DNA of 37,924 nucleotides. It comes from an uncultured Pseudomonadota bacterium (lineage in GTDB: Bacteria; Pseudomonadota; Gammaproteobacteria; Enterobacterales; Succinivibrionaceae). The DNA lies in assembly GCA_900315145.1 (NCBI GenBank), contig OMYE01000034.1, positions 1 through 37,924 of the forward strand, read 5' to 3'. Numbering within the stretch: the stretch's first letter is position 1; each line of letters opens with the position of its first letter. Shown one piece after another: positions 25,744 through 34,197 of this stretch. The notes beneath the pieces were generated by a model. It did not search any database, was not told where the DNA came from, and worked only from the letters and a program-made list of their open reading frames with translations. A program made the translations under genes and the position numbers.

Positions 25744-26760
25744 ATGAAAAAAGTAGCAGTAGAGCAGGCTGTCGGCATGAAGCTGTGTCACGATATCACG
25801 GAAATGCGTGACGGCTTTAAGGGCGTGGCCTTTAAAAGAAACACGGTAATCCGGGAAGAGGATGTGGAGCATCTTTTGAATATCGGGAAACGGCATGTTT
25901 TTGTCTGGGATGAGACACTCAACGAACTGCATGAGGATGACTGCGCCCAGAGACTTGCAGCTATAAGTGCCACTCCCGGAGCCGTTTTTTCCGGGCCGGC
26001 GGAAGGAAAAATGCTGATGACTGCCGAAAATGAAGGTCTCTTTACCGTGGACGAGGATCTCCTTAACCGGATAAATCATATCGGTGACATTACCATTACC
26101 TCCATTCCCAATCATTATCCCGTAAAGCCCGGCATGAAGCTCGCCTCTATGAGAATCGTGCCGCTTACCACTGAGGAGGATAAAATAGTGAGAGCCGAGG
26201 AACTTGCAAAGGGACGCCGGCTTTTCAATATTCTGCCCTACAGAAAAATGAAAACCGGCATTATTGTTACCGGCTCAGAGGTTTATCACGGGAGAATCAA
26301 AGATAAGTTTGAACCTGTTCTCCGGAGTAAGCTTGCCTCATTTCCGGCGGAAATTCTTGGAGTTACCCTCTGTGATGATGATTTGGGAATGATCACGGGG
26401 GCTGCCGGCGATTTCCTTAAAAAAGGTGCGGATCTGATAATTTTTACCGGGGGAATGTCGGTGGATCCCGATGATTTGACTCCGGGAGCCATCAAAAGCC
26501 TCGGTGCTGAAATTATCTCCTACGGTATGCCGGCTCAGCCTGGTAACATGACTCTTGTGGCCTATCTTGGAGGTGTTACACTTCTTGGAGTTCCCGGAGC
26601 GGCCATAGCTCTTCCCGTTACCATGCTGGACGTGCTGCTGCCGCAGATTTTTACCGGTGTAAAGTTCACCAGAGAGGATATTCTTAATCTGGGGGCTGGC
26701 GGTCTCTGTCAGGGCTGCAGTAAATGTCATTTTCCAAACTGCACTTTCGGAAGGTACTAG
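25744..26760 (+). CDS. MoeA-like molybdopterin-binding protein with Cys-rich tail
   Basis: The 338-residue product contains a molybdopterin-binding (MoaB/MogA-type) domain in the C-terminal half: GIIVTGSEVYHGRI, LIIFTGGMSVDPDDLTPGAI and LLGVPGAAIALPVTMLDVLLP. The N-terminal half has MoeA-like features (VEQAVGMKLCHDITEM) but lacks the full MoeA set. The last ~22 residues form a compact Cys tail, CQGCSKCHFPNC, that may bind a metal or Fe-S cluster. Related proteins accompany Mo or W enzyme genes in anaerobes, but the precise role is unknown; handling of a sulfurated or W/Mo cofactor is a possibility. It lies 23 bases after moeA and 3 bases before moaA. Confidence 0.88.
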   Translation: MKKVAVEQAVGMKLCHDITEMRDGFKGVAFKRNTVIREEDVEHLLNIGKRHVFVWDETLNELHEDDCAQRLAAISATPGAVFSGPAEGKMLMTAENEGLFTVDEDLLNRINHIGDITITSIPNHYPVKPGMKLASMRIVPLTTEEDKIVRAEELAKGRRLFNILPYRKMKTGIIVTGSEVYHGRIKDKFEPVLRSKLASFPAEILGVTLCDDDLGMITGAAGDFLKKGADLIIFTGGMSVDPDDLTPGAIKSLGAEIISYGMPAQPGNMTLVAYLGGVTLLGVPGAAIALPVTMLDVLLPQIFTGVKFTREDILNLGAGGLCQGCSKCHFPNCTFGRY

Positions 26761-26763
26761 CCG

Positions 26764-27720
26764 GTGGAAGATCTATATTCCCGTAAGATTGATTATCTGC
26801 GCCTGTCGCTTACTCCAAGGTGCAATTTTAAGTGTTTTTACTGCGACAGTGGCAGCTGTGAACCATTGATGAGGAATGAGCTTTCTCTAAAGGAGGCTGA
26901 GGTAATAGTAGGAGCTGCTGCGGAGATCGGCTGTACCAAGGTCCGGCTTACCGGCGGTGAGCCGCTTATACGCCGGGATATTATGGAGGTGTGCCGTATG
27001 GTGAAAAGTGTCCCGCATATCAAAACTCTGGGCATTACCACTAACGGTTTTTATCTGGCATCTGCAGTAGAAGAACTCAAAGCATCAGGGGTGGATCTGG
27101 TTAATATAAGTCTGGATACCGTTGACCCTGATGTCTTCCGCAGGGTTACCGGAAGAGATGCTCTGGATAAAGTGCTCTCTGGAATAGCACGGGCAGTGCA
27201 GACAGGATTTTCCGCAGTGAAAATCAATGCCGTTCTTCTTCGCGGGATTAATGATGACGGAAAGGCGGTTGCCGGACTGGCTGCTCTTACTGAAAGGTAC
27301 CCGGTGGATTTACGATTTATTGAACTGATGCCGGCTGCGGTGACCGGAAAGGACTATCTGAGAAGCTTTGTATCACGGAGTGCTGTATTTGAGGCGCTTC
27401 CGCATCTTGAGAAGAATGGTGCAGGTTGTGATGGTGAAGGTGTAGCAGAAATGTACCGTCTTCCCGGGGCTCCGGGACGCATCGGGGTGATCTCCCCGAT
27501 GTCATCATGCTTCTGTCACCGTTGCTCCCGTATCCGGGTGCTTTCTGACGGCAGTGTCCGGCCATGTCTTTTAAAAAATAACGAATACAGTGTCAAGGGA
27601 CTCTCCTTTGAGGATACGGTCAGAGTTTTAAAAGAGGCGATAAGGCATAAACCGCAGGATTATAAGGATGGTTCCGGCGCTACCGGAAATGCCGGCAGAA
27701 TGAAAAGAATTGGAGGTTGA
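26764..27720 (+). CDS. moaA: GTP 3',8-cyclase (radical SAM)
   Basis: MoaA converts GTP to 3',8-cyclo-7,8-dihydro-GTP, the first step of molybdopterin synthesis. The N-terminal cluster ligands are Cys20, Cys24 and Cys27 in [12 protein letters not shown]. The second cluster has Cys251, Cys254 and Cys268 in the FCHRC and SVRPCL region. [13 protein letters not shown] and LGITTNGF are family stretches, and the protein ends in the functionally required Gly-Gly (RMKRIGG). Its 318 residues are slightly fewer than in E. coli (329). The start is GTG with GGAAGG about 9 bases upstream, 3 bases after the preceding stop. Confidence 0.97.
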   Translation: MEDLYSRKIDYLRLSLTPRCNFKCFYCDSGSCEPLMRNELSLKEAEVIVGAAAEIGCTKVRLTGGEPLIRRDIMEVCRMVKSVPHIKTLGITTNGFYLASAVEELKASGVDLVNISLDTVDPDVFRRVTGRDALDKVLSGIARAVQTGFSAVKINAVLLRGINDDGKAVAGLAALTERYPVDLRFIELMPAAVTGKDYLRSFVSRSAVFEALPHLEKNGAGCDGEGVAEMYRLPGAPGRIGVISPMSSCFCHRCSRIRVLSDGSVRPCLLKNNEYSVKGLSFEDTVRVLKEAIRHKPQDYKDGSGATGNAGRMKRIGG

Positions 27721-27727
27721 TTCCGTC

Positions 27728-28204
27728 ATGGGGGATTTTACACATTTTGATGAAAATGGCAGATGCCGGATGGTTGATGTATCTGAGAAAAATGATACAT
27801 CAAGAATCGCTGTGGCTGAGGGCTATATTTACGTAAATCCGGAAACATTTGCTCTTATAGTAAGCGGCGGTATAAAAAAAGGTGATGTACTCACGGTGGC
27901 ACAGATTGCCGGTATTATGGGGGCAAAACGTACATCTGAACTCATTCCTATGTGTCATCCGCTGATGCTTAGCGGTGTTAATGTCGGGCTTTACCCGGTT
28001 GAGGAACGTTCTGCAGTGAGAATTCAGGCTACCGTGAAAAACCGCGGAGCCACCGGAGTGGAGATGGAGGCTCTTACCGCTGTATCGGTGGCGGCGCTCA
28101 CGGTATATGATATGTGTAAGGCTGTACAGAAGGATATGCGTATCGGCGACATTAGACTTCTGCACAAGGAGGGCGGAGTCCACGGGGTGTTTCATGCTGA
28201 TTAG
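27728..28204 (+). CDS. moaC: Cyclic pyranopterin monophosphate synthase
   Basis: MoaC turns the MoaA product into cyclic pyranopterin monophosphate. The N-terminus [18 protein letters not shown], the central [16 protein letters not shown], and the C-terminal [20 protein letters not shown] followed by CKAVQKDM are near-diagnostic. I start at the ATG at 27728 (158 residues, normal for MoaC), 7 bases after the moaA stop with GGAGG overlapping the end of moaA; a TTG at 27710 is the longer alternative. It overlaps mobA by 11 bases. Confidence 0.97.
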   Translation: MGDFTHFDENGRCRMVDVSEKNDTSRIAVAEGYIYVNPETFALIVSGGIKKGDVLTVAQIAGIMGAKRTSELIPMCHPLMLSGVNVGLYPVEERSAVRIQATVKNRGATGVEMEALTAVSVAALTVYDMCKAVQKDMRIGDIRLLHKEGGVHGVFHAD

Positions 28205-28781
28205 CCGGATAGGGGTTGCCGTGATGACCGGCGGTCAGTCGTCACGCATGGGGACGGACAAGGCCGGACTTATGTTTAATGCTCGCGAAACCTTTTTACA
28301 GAAGATATGCGGCAGAATGAGCTTTTTTCCGGAACGATATCTTTCGGTAAATGCTGAGCGGAGTTATGAGGTTCAGGACTTTGTTCCGGTTGTTGACGAG
28401 ATTTCCGGAGCGGGGCCTGCCGGGGGGATTCTCTCTGTTCTCCGGCGAAGTGAAGCGGAGGCCGTGTTGTTTCTTGCATGCGACATGCCGTGCTTTACCA
28501 GGGATGAAGCATACAGATTGATTTCCATATATAGCGGAGAGGATGTGCTTATTCCAGCTGTTTCCGGCAGGTGGCAGCCGCTTGCATCTCTATATTCTAA
28601 AAGGGTGCTTCCTTTTTTTGAGGAGAGTATTAATTCAGGGGAGTTCAGGCTCCGTGACATCATCAGGAAAACAGCATACAGGGAAGTACCTGTTCCATGG
28701 GAATATACATTTAATTATCTTAATGTAAACACTCCGGAGGAATACCGGAGTTTAATAAACAATCCTCATAACCGGCAGTGA
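28194..28781 (+). CDS. mobA: Molybdenum cofactor guanylyltransferase (MobA)
   Basis: MobA transfers GMP from GTP to Mo-molybdopterin, making the MGD form used by formate dehydrogenases. The N-terminal nucleotide loop is [14 protein letters not shown] (residues about 11-24), followed by [20 protein letters not shown] and the metal-binding ACDMPCF. Its length of 195 matches MobA (194 in E. coli). The ATG at 28194 lies inside the moaC end; starting later would remove the first strand. It closes the biosynthetic block; the last ~20 coding bases contain a small hairpin without a T-run. Confidence 0.95.
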   Translation: MLISRIGVAVMTGGQSSRMGTDKAGLMFNARETFLQKICGRMSFFPERYLSVNAERSYEVQDFVPVVDEISGAGPAGGILSVLRRSEAEAVLFLACDMPCFTRDEAYRLISIYSGEDVLIPAVSGRWQPLASLYSKRVLPFFEESINSGEFRLRDIIRKTAYREVPVPWEYTFNYLNVNTPEEYRSLINNPHNRQ

Positions 28782-29254
28782 CGGCTGTTTTTTTGGGATT
28801 ATGGAGAATACTGCAGAATATGAGAATAAAACTTTGAATACTGATTCCATAGTATGATGTTCATTTAAAAGACTGTATTATTGTCCGTTCCTGATATTAT
28901 CACGCATAAAATATAATTATTTCCAAAAAACAGTGATACATGTTGAATTTATCGGATGCAGGAACCTGTTTTGCCTCTTTTTTTAACTGTATCAAACAGT
29001 GATAATTCAATTGCTACATATTGACAGTTTTATAAAAAACACATGTTAAAATTTTTGATTAAATGTAAGCTAAGGTAGTTTTTTACTGAGTTGCTTTTTG
29101 AACAATAGAATGCCGGCTGAAAAGGCCGTCATAATATGTGAACGGTTAAAACAGTATTCCGGCACTAACCTTGATTGTTTAATGACTGACAATAATCCGG
29201 ATAACCCGTAAACAGAAAATAAATAATAATTACAAACGGCGTGTGGAGCATTAA
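28782..29254. other. Intergenic region upstream of the formate dehydrogenase genes
   Basis: A 473-base AT-rich gap with no supported gene. It holds two copies of AACAGTGATA (28929-28938 and 28995-29004), the inverted repeat ACTGT-ATCAA-ACAGT (28986-29000), a likely promoter from 29021, and then a leader of about 200 bases with several CCGGC-containing short stems. Confidence 0.55.
29021..29050 (+). promoter_or_regulatory. Possible promoter for the formate dehydrogenase operon
   Basis: A perfect -35 TTGACA (29021-29026) is followed after 18 bases by GTTAAA (29045-29050), a weak -10. An ACTGT/ACAGT inverted repeat lies about 20 bases upstream and may be a regulator site. The leader to the start at 29255 would be about 200 bases. 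Confidence 0.45.
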
Positions 29255-31090
29255 ATGTATAAAAAACAGGAACTGAAGAATACTCAGAGAAGCAGGATTC
29301 TCAACAGTTTTTTGAGAACTTTTCAAAAAAGAGTTTTGGCAAATCCTCCCGGGGTATGCTGTATATCAACACATATTGCATATTTGCGTACCGCCCGCAG
29401 CCAGACCTGCGGCAAGTGTGTTCCCTGTGCCAAAGGTCTGGAACAGCTTGAACGGATGATGCAGAAGATTCTTGACGGCGGTGCTGACATGGATCTTTAT
29501 GTAAACATGCTGTGGCTGGCTCAGAACATTAAAGAAACTGCTGACTGTGCCATCGGCTATGAAGCTGCCTATATGGTGCTTTCAAATATCAAGAATTTCA
29601 AGGATGAGTATCTCTACCATATAGAAAATCATAAATGTCAGTCCAACGTATCGGTAAAAGTGCCGTGCATGTACAACTGTCCTGCCAATGTAAACATTCC
29701 AGGATATATTTCACTTATAGGGGCGGAGCGCTATGCTGACGCCATCAATCTTATCCGTGAGGACAATCCGTTTCCGACAGCCTGCGCCTACGTTTGTGAA
29801 CGCCCTTGTGAGATGCAGTGCCGCCGGTCTTTAATTGATTCTGCTATCAATATCCGCGGTCTGAAAAAATTTGCCGTGGACGAGGTTCCTGTGGATACTA
29901 TCTCCACACCTCCGAGAAATGTGCCGACAGGAAAAAGAATTGCAGTGGTTGGCGGCGGTCCGTCAGGTCTCACCTGTGCCTATTTTCTGGCCAGAATGGG
30001 CCACTCGGTGGTGATATATGAGGCTAAGGAAAAGCTTGGGGGGATGCTGCGATACGGTATTCCGAACTACCGTCTGCCTAAAGATCGTCTTGATGAGGAT
30101 ATCAGAGCACTCCTTGCTGTCGGCGGTATAGAGGTGCGTCTCAATGCTCCTGTGGGCACGGAAATAACCACAGAATCTCTGGAAAAGGAATATGATGCCG
30201 TCTACCTCTCCATCGGGGCACAGAAGGGCAGGGTTATACCGATAAAGAACTACGACAATCCGAATGTGGCATCCGCTGTGGAAATGCTGGATCATATCGG
30301 ACACGGAGATCTTCCTGATTTTACCGGTAAGGACGTTGTGGTCATCGGCGGAGGTAATGTGGCCATGGACTGTGCCCGTTCAGCCATCCGCTGCGGGGCT
30401 GCTTCGGTTACGCTGGCTGTTCGTGAAAGACAGGTGGATATGACCGCTCTGCCTTCGGAAATCCAAGGGGCAATAGAGGAAGGTGTGGAACTTATGACCA
30501 TGTACTCCCCTGTGGAAATCAAGGTTGATGAAAACGGCAATGTAAAGGGACTTATTACTCAACCTCAGATTACCAGTCATTATGATGAACGAACCGGTAT
30601 GCCTTCGGTTCGTGATGCTGATAAGGAACCTTATGAGATTCCGTGTGACATCATTTTTATGGCCATAGGTCAGGCAGTAGTCACAGATCAATTTACGGGG
30701 TTTGAGGTAAGTCCTAGAGGAACCTTTATTACTGATAACACTACGGCCATGAAGGATCATCCTGGTGTCTTTGCCGGCGGTGACTGTGTGAGCGGTCCGG
30801 CAACCGCCATCATGGCTATAGGAGCCGGCAAGGTGGCTGCCATGAATATTGATGAATATCTAGGCTTCCATCATGCCTACATGCAGAATTTCGATATTCC
30901 GCATGTAAAGAGTAATATGCGCCATCACTTCGGCAGGGTTAATCTTACGGAAAAATCAGCCAGAGAACGAAAAAAGAGCTTCTGTCCTGTGGAAAACAGC
31001 ATGTCTCATGAAGAGGCTATGCAGGAATGCAGTAAGTGTCTGAGATGTGATGTCTTCGGTAGCGGAACCATGAAGGGAGGGCTTTTATAA
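29255..31090 (+). CDS. FAD/NAD(P) oxidoreductase subunit of formate dehydrogenase (NuoF-type Fe-S module fused to GltD-like protein)
   Basis: The 611-residue product begins with a module resembling the C-terminal Fe-S end of NuoF: SQTCGKCVPCAKG (about residues 49-61) and a distal CAIGYEAA, together a 4Fe-4S site. Next is the GltD-type N-terminal Fe-S domain (CMYNCPANVNIPGY, CAYVCERPCEMQC), an FAD fold (IAVVGGGPSGLTCAYFLA), and an inserted NAD(P) fold (VVVIGGGNVAMDCARSA, with VRERQ after the second strand, favouring NADPH). A C-terminal CSKCLRC adds more Cys. The FMN/NADH domain of NuoF is absent. It overlaps the catalytic gene by one base (TAATG). It probably passes electrons between formate oxidation and NAD(P)(H) in the cytosol. 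GGAG precedes the ATG. Confidence 0.9.
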   Translation: MYKKQELKNTQRSRILNSFLRTFQKRVLANPPGVCCISTHIAYLRTARSQTCGKCVPCAKGLEQLERMMQKILDGGADMDLYVNMLWLAQNIKETADCAIGYEAAYMVLSNIKNFKDEYLYHIENHKCQSNVSVKVPCMYNCPANVNIPGYISLIGAERYADAINLIREDNPFPTACAYVCERPCEMQCRRSLIDSAINIRGLKKFAVDEVPVDTISTPPRNVPTGKRIAVVGGGPSGLTCAYFLARMGHSVVIYEAKEKLGGMLRYGIPNYRLPKDRLDEDIRALLAVGGIEVRLNAPVGTEITTESLEKEYDAVYLSIGAQKGRVIPIKNYDNPNVASAVEMLDHIGHGDLPDFTGKDVVVIGGGNVAMDCARSAIRCGAASVTLAVRERQVDMTALPSEIQGAIEEGVELMTMYSPVEIKVDENGNVKGLITQPQITSHYDERTGMPSVRDADKEPYEIPCDIIFMAIGQAVVTDQFTGFEVSPRGTFITDNTTAMKDHPGVFAGGDCVSGPATAIMAIGAGKVAAMNIDEYLGFHHAYMQNFDIPHVKSNMRHHFGRVNLTEKSARERKKSFCPVENSMSHEEAMQECSKCLRCDVFGSGTMKGGLL

Positions 31091-33795
31091 TGGCTGAGAA
31101 GGTTAATATTGTTATAAACGGCCGCAGCTATGAGGCCATGGACAGTCAGACAATACTTGAGGTCGCAAGGGAAAACAGTATTTATATACCTACTCTATGT
31201 TATCTTAAGGAAGTGAACGAGATTGGCGCCTGCAGAATGTGCGTGGTGGAGATTGAGGGGCATTCCCATCTCTTCCCTTCATGCAATACCAAAGTCTGGG
31301 ACGGCATGGTGGTAAAAACCGATTCCGAAAAGGTGAAGCTTTCCCGTCAGTTTGTTCTGCAGCTTATGCTGGCGCACCATACAGTCCGTTGCCTTAGCTG
31401 CTGTAAGAGCGGTGACTGTGAGCTGCAGAAGCTGGCTACGGAACTGGAACTGCCTACAACGGAGAATCCGTATTCAAGTGATGATGCCAAACTTCCGGCG
31501 AAAACGGACAATCCTTTTCTGGCTTATTATCCGGAACTCTGCATAGGCTGTCAGCGCTGTGTCAGTGTGTGCAGCAGAAGAGTGGGTAACGGAGTGCTCA
31601 ACGCCTCCAAAATAGGCACTAGAACCTTTATTGATGCTCCGTTCGGACCGGACTGGAAGGAAACAGATTGTGAACTCTGCGGTAACTGTGCCGCGGTATG
31701 TCCGACAGGTGCACTGGTGGCCAAGAACATGGGTAAATACCAGACTGGTAATGTAACCAGAGTACTTACCACCTGTCCGCACTGTGCCACCGGATGTCAG
31801 ATGTACCTGATGGTAAAGGACAACAGAATTGTTGATGTTGAACCGGCAAACGGTCCGTCCAACAGGGGGCTTCTGTGTGTGAAGGGCAGATTCGGCTCCT
31901 TTAATTTTGTACACTCTCCCGACCGTCTCAGACATCCCCTTATTAAGAACCGGGAGACCGGTAAATTTGAAAAGGCCACCTGGGATGAGGCACTGGATCT
32001 GATTGCCCGTAAATTCGGGGAGATTAAGGAGAAGTACGGAGCTGATGCTCTGGCAGGTTTCGCCTGCTCCCGTGCTCCTAACGAGGACTGCTACATGCTG
32101 CAGAAGATGGTGCGCTGTGCCTTCGGAACCAACAATGTGGATAACTGTGCCCGTGTCTGTCACTCAGCAACCGTGGCAGGTCTTGCCATGACACTGGGGT
32201 CAGGAGCCATGACCAATCCTATCGGTGACATTACCAGAGATGTTGATCTTATTCTGCTGGTAGGTTCAAACCCTGAAGAGGCTCATCCGGTAATCGGTAT
32301 GCAGATTAGACAGGCGGTGTCAAAAGGAACCCACCTTATTGTGGTTGATCCGCGGAAGATAAAATTATCCCGTGAGGCGGATATTCATATCAGACTGAAG
32401 CCGGGAACCAACGTGGCTTTTGCAAACGGTATGATTAATATCATCATCAATGAAGGACTTGCTGATGAGAAATTCATCAGTGAACGTACTGAAGGCTTTA
32501 ATGAACTGAAGGAACTGGTTAAGGATTATACCCCGGAGAGAGTGGCGGAGATCTGCAATATTGATGTAGATCAGCTCCGTGAAGCGGCAAGAATGTATGC
32601 TACAGCCAAAAAAGCTCCGATAATCTACTGTCTTGGTGTTACCGAACATTCATCAGGTACTGAAGGGGTAATGAGTCTTTCCAACCTGGCCATGGTTGTA
32701 GGTAAACTGGGCAAAAGCGGCTGCGGTGTCAATCCGCTGCGCGGCCAGAACAATGTTCAGGGAGCCTGTGATATGGGGGCACTGCCGGGAGATTTTCCGG
32801 GATATCAGAAGGTGGTCAATGAAAGCGTAGTGCAGAAATTTGAAGATGCCTGGAAAGTGAAACTCAGTCGTAAACCGGGACTTCACGCCACAGACGTCTT
32901 TCCGGCTGCCGTTAGAAAGGAAATCAGAGGTCTCTTTATTTTCGGTGAGGATCCGGTAGTTTCCGATCCTGATCAGGCTCATGTGATTAAAGCCCTGGAA
33001 AGTCTTGATTTCTTCGTGCTCTGTGATCTCTTTATGACTAAAACGGCAGAGTATGCTGATGTTATTCTGCCTGGTACCAGCTATGCGGAAAAGGAGGGGA
33101 CCTTCAGCAATACGGAGCGCCGGGTACAAAGGGTCAGAAAGGCTGTAACCATAGAAGGTGAAATGCGTCTGGATACGGATATCTTTACCGATCTTATGAA
33201 TCGTATGGGGTATCCGCAGCCTTATCTTCGTGCTGATGAAATCATGGATGAGATTGCTTCGCTTACGCCAAGCTTCGGCGGCATCAGTCATAAGCGTCTT
33301 GATGCCGGTGAAAGTCTGCAGTGGCCTTGTCTGGATAAAAATCATCCGGGAACACCGATTCTGCACACCCAGAAGTTCTCTCGAGGTCTAGGTTTATTCT
33401 ATCCTGCGCCTTATAGAGAAAGTCAGGAGCTTCCGGATGACGAGTATCCGTTTATTCTGATGACCGGGCGTGTGCTTTATCACTACAATGCCATGGCTAT
33501 GACCGGAAGAACTCCTGGACTTGTGGAAAAGTCTGGTTCCTCATTTATTGAAATCAATAACGAGGATGCCGCAAGACTGGGCATTGCCGACGGGGAGAAG
33601 GTAAGATTATCCTCAAGGCGCGGCAGTATTGTTACCAGTGCCAGAGTCGGGGATAAGGTATCAGTAGGGGAAACCTGGATGCCGTTCCATTTCTCCGACG
33701 GTTTTGCCAATGTGCTGACTAATGCGGCCCTGGATAAATTCGCCCGTATTCCGGAATACAAGGTCTGCTCCATCAGAATTGAAAAAATAATGTAG
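31090..33795 (+). CDS. fdhA: Formate dehydrogenase, molybdenum catalytic subunit (Cys type)
   Basis: The 901-residue product is cytosolic and built as in NAD(P)-linked FdhA. In order: a 2Fe-2S domain (Cys37, 48, 51, 65), a NuoG-type His-Cys cluster (HHTVRCLSCCKSGDC), two 4Fe-4S motifs (CIGCQRCVSVC and CELCGNCAAVC), the CPHCATGC...LCVKGRFG cluster of the molybdopterin domain, the bis-MGD domains, and the C-terminal dinucleotide-binding domain (FPFILMTGR-like YPFILMTGRVLYHYN). The metal ligand in DNCARVCHSATVAG is Cys357, encoded by TGT, where some homologues have selenocysteine. The Arg/His next to it suit formate. No twin-arginine signal is present. It lies directly after its electron-transfer partner, with a strong terminator downstream. 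Confidence 0.94.
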   Translation: MAEKVNIVINGRSYEAMDSQTILEVARENSIYIPTLCYLKEVNEIGACRMCVVEIEGHSHLFPSCNTKVWDGMVVKTDSEKVKLSRQFVLQLMLAHHTVRCLSCCKSGDCELQKLATELELPTTENPYSSDDAKLPAKTDNPFLAYYPELCIGCQRCVSVCSRRVGNGVLNASKIGTRTFIDAPFGPDWKETDCELCGNCAAVCPTGALVAKNMGKYQTGNVTRVLTTCPHCATGCQMYLMVKDNRIVDVEPANGPSNRGLLCVKGRFGSFNFVHSPDRLRHPLIKNRETGKFEKATWDEALDLIARKFGEIKEKYGADALAGFACSRAPNEDCYMLQKMVRCAFGTNNVDNCARVCHSATVAGLAMTLGSGAMTNPIGDITRDVDLILLVGSNPEEAHPVIGMQIRQAVSKGTHLIVVDPRKIKLSREADIHIRLKPGTNVAFANGMINIIINEGLADEKFISERTEGFNELKELVKDYTPERVAEICNIDVDQLREAARMYATAKKAPIIYCLGVTEHSSGTEGVMSLSNLAMVVGKLGKSGCGVNPLRGQNNVQGACDMGALPGDFPGYQKVVNESVVQKFEDAWKVKLSRKPGLHATDVFPAAVRKEIRGLFIFGEDPVVSDPDQAHVIKALESLDFFVLCDLFMTKTAEYADVILPGTSYAEKEGTFSNTERRVQRVRKAVTIEGEMRLDTDIFTDLMNRMGYPQPYLRADEIMDEIASLTPSFGGISHKRLDAGESLQWPCLDKNHPGTPILHTQKFSRGLGLFYPAPYRESQELPDDEYPFILMTGRVLYHYNAMAMTGRTPGLVEKSGSSFIEINNEDAARLGIADGEKVRLSSRRGSIVTSARVGDKVSVGETWMPFHFSDGFANVLTNAALDKFARIPEYKVCSIRIEKIM

Positions 33796-33909
33796 CAGTT
33801 TTGGGTTCTGTATTCGGGCAGCTGACCCGTAAAGCAGAAGATCCTGTTTGAGAAGGAGCTGTTACCTCAGGTTTTATCCGTGACAGGAATCTTTCAGAAA
33901 TGTATAAGT

Positions 33910-33948
33910 ACCGGTGTTTATGTATCTCATAAATGCCGGTCTTTTTTT
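33910..33948 (+). terminator. Rho-independent terminator after fdhA
   Basis: A 13-bp stem with two G-U pairs (ACCGGTGTTTATG at 33910-33922 with CATAAATGCCGGT at 33928-33940) is followed by C and seven T. It closes the molybdenum/formate block. Confidence 0.93.
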
Positions 33949-34099
33949 ATGAGAGATCTGCAGACTGACGGGGAAGTTTTTTATTTATAGCTGGAGATGT
34001 TTTTACAATTATACGTTCTGATCCCGCTATTTTGGATTTATCAGTCTTATGCCGGTATCAGTTATATGCTGTTGGAACTCTTAAATAAATATATTTTCT

Positions 34100-34140
34100 A
34101 AAAAATTAAAGCTCATCTCCAGTTGTCGGGAAATGAGCTT
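34100..34140 (-). terminator. Rho-independent terminator of the large membrane-protein gene
   Basis: An 8-bp perfect stem (AAGCTCAT at 34109-34116 with ATGAGCTT at 34133-34140), extended inward by a TCC/GGA pairing, is followed on the minus strand by TAATTTTTT. It lies 58 bases past the stop at 34198. Confidence 0.8.
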
Positions 34141-34197
34141 AGATTACTGTACGGTTGTTACAGGATACCGGAGAAAAACCCGGATGTTATTTTCAGG

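Larger units (their letters stand above)
33796..34197. other. Convergent intergenic region
   Basis: A 402-base gap between convergent fdhA and the 34198 gene. It contains the two facing terminators at 33910-33948 and 34100-34140, and nothing else that I can support. Confidence 0.7.

Noticed and set aside
26286-26730. Long antisense open frames in the moeA-like gene and elsewhere in the molybdenum cluster
   Set aside because: They mirror well-supported genes on the plus strand and reflect codon bias, not coding.
28107-28193. Longer mobA start, 29 codons upstream
   Set aside because: The extra residues are the moaC coding sequence read in another frame and do not resemble MobA.
28731-28751. 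Hairpin (ACTCCGG/CCGGAGT) as a terminator of the molybdenum operon
   Set aside because: It lies within the mobA coding region and is not followed by a sufficient T-run.
29059-29254. Molybdenum-cofactor riboswitch in the fdh leader
   Set aside because: The leader is long and has small CCGGC stems, but I could not match the known motif; only a covariance search could settle it.
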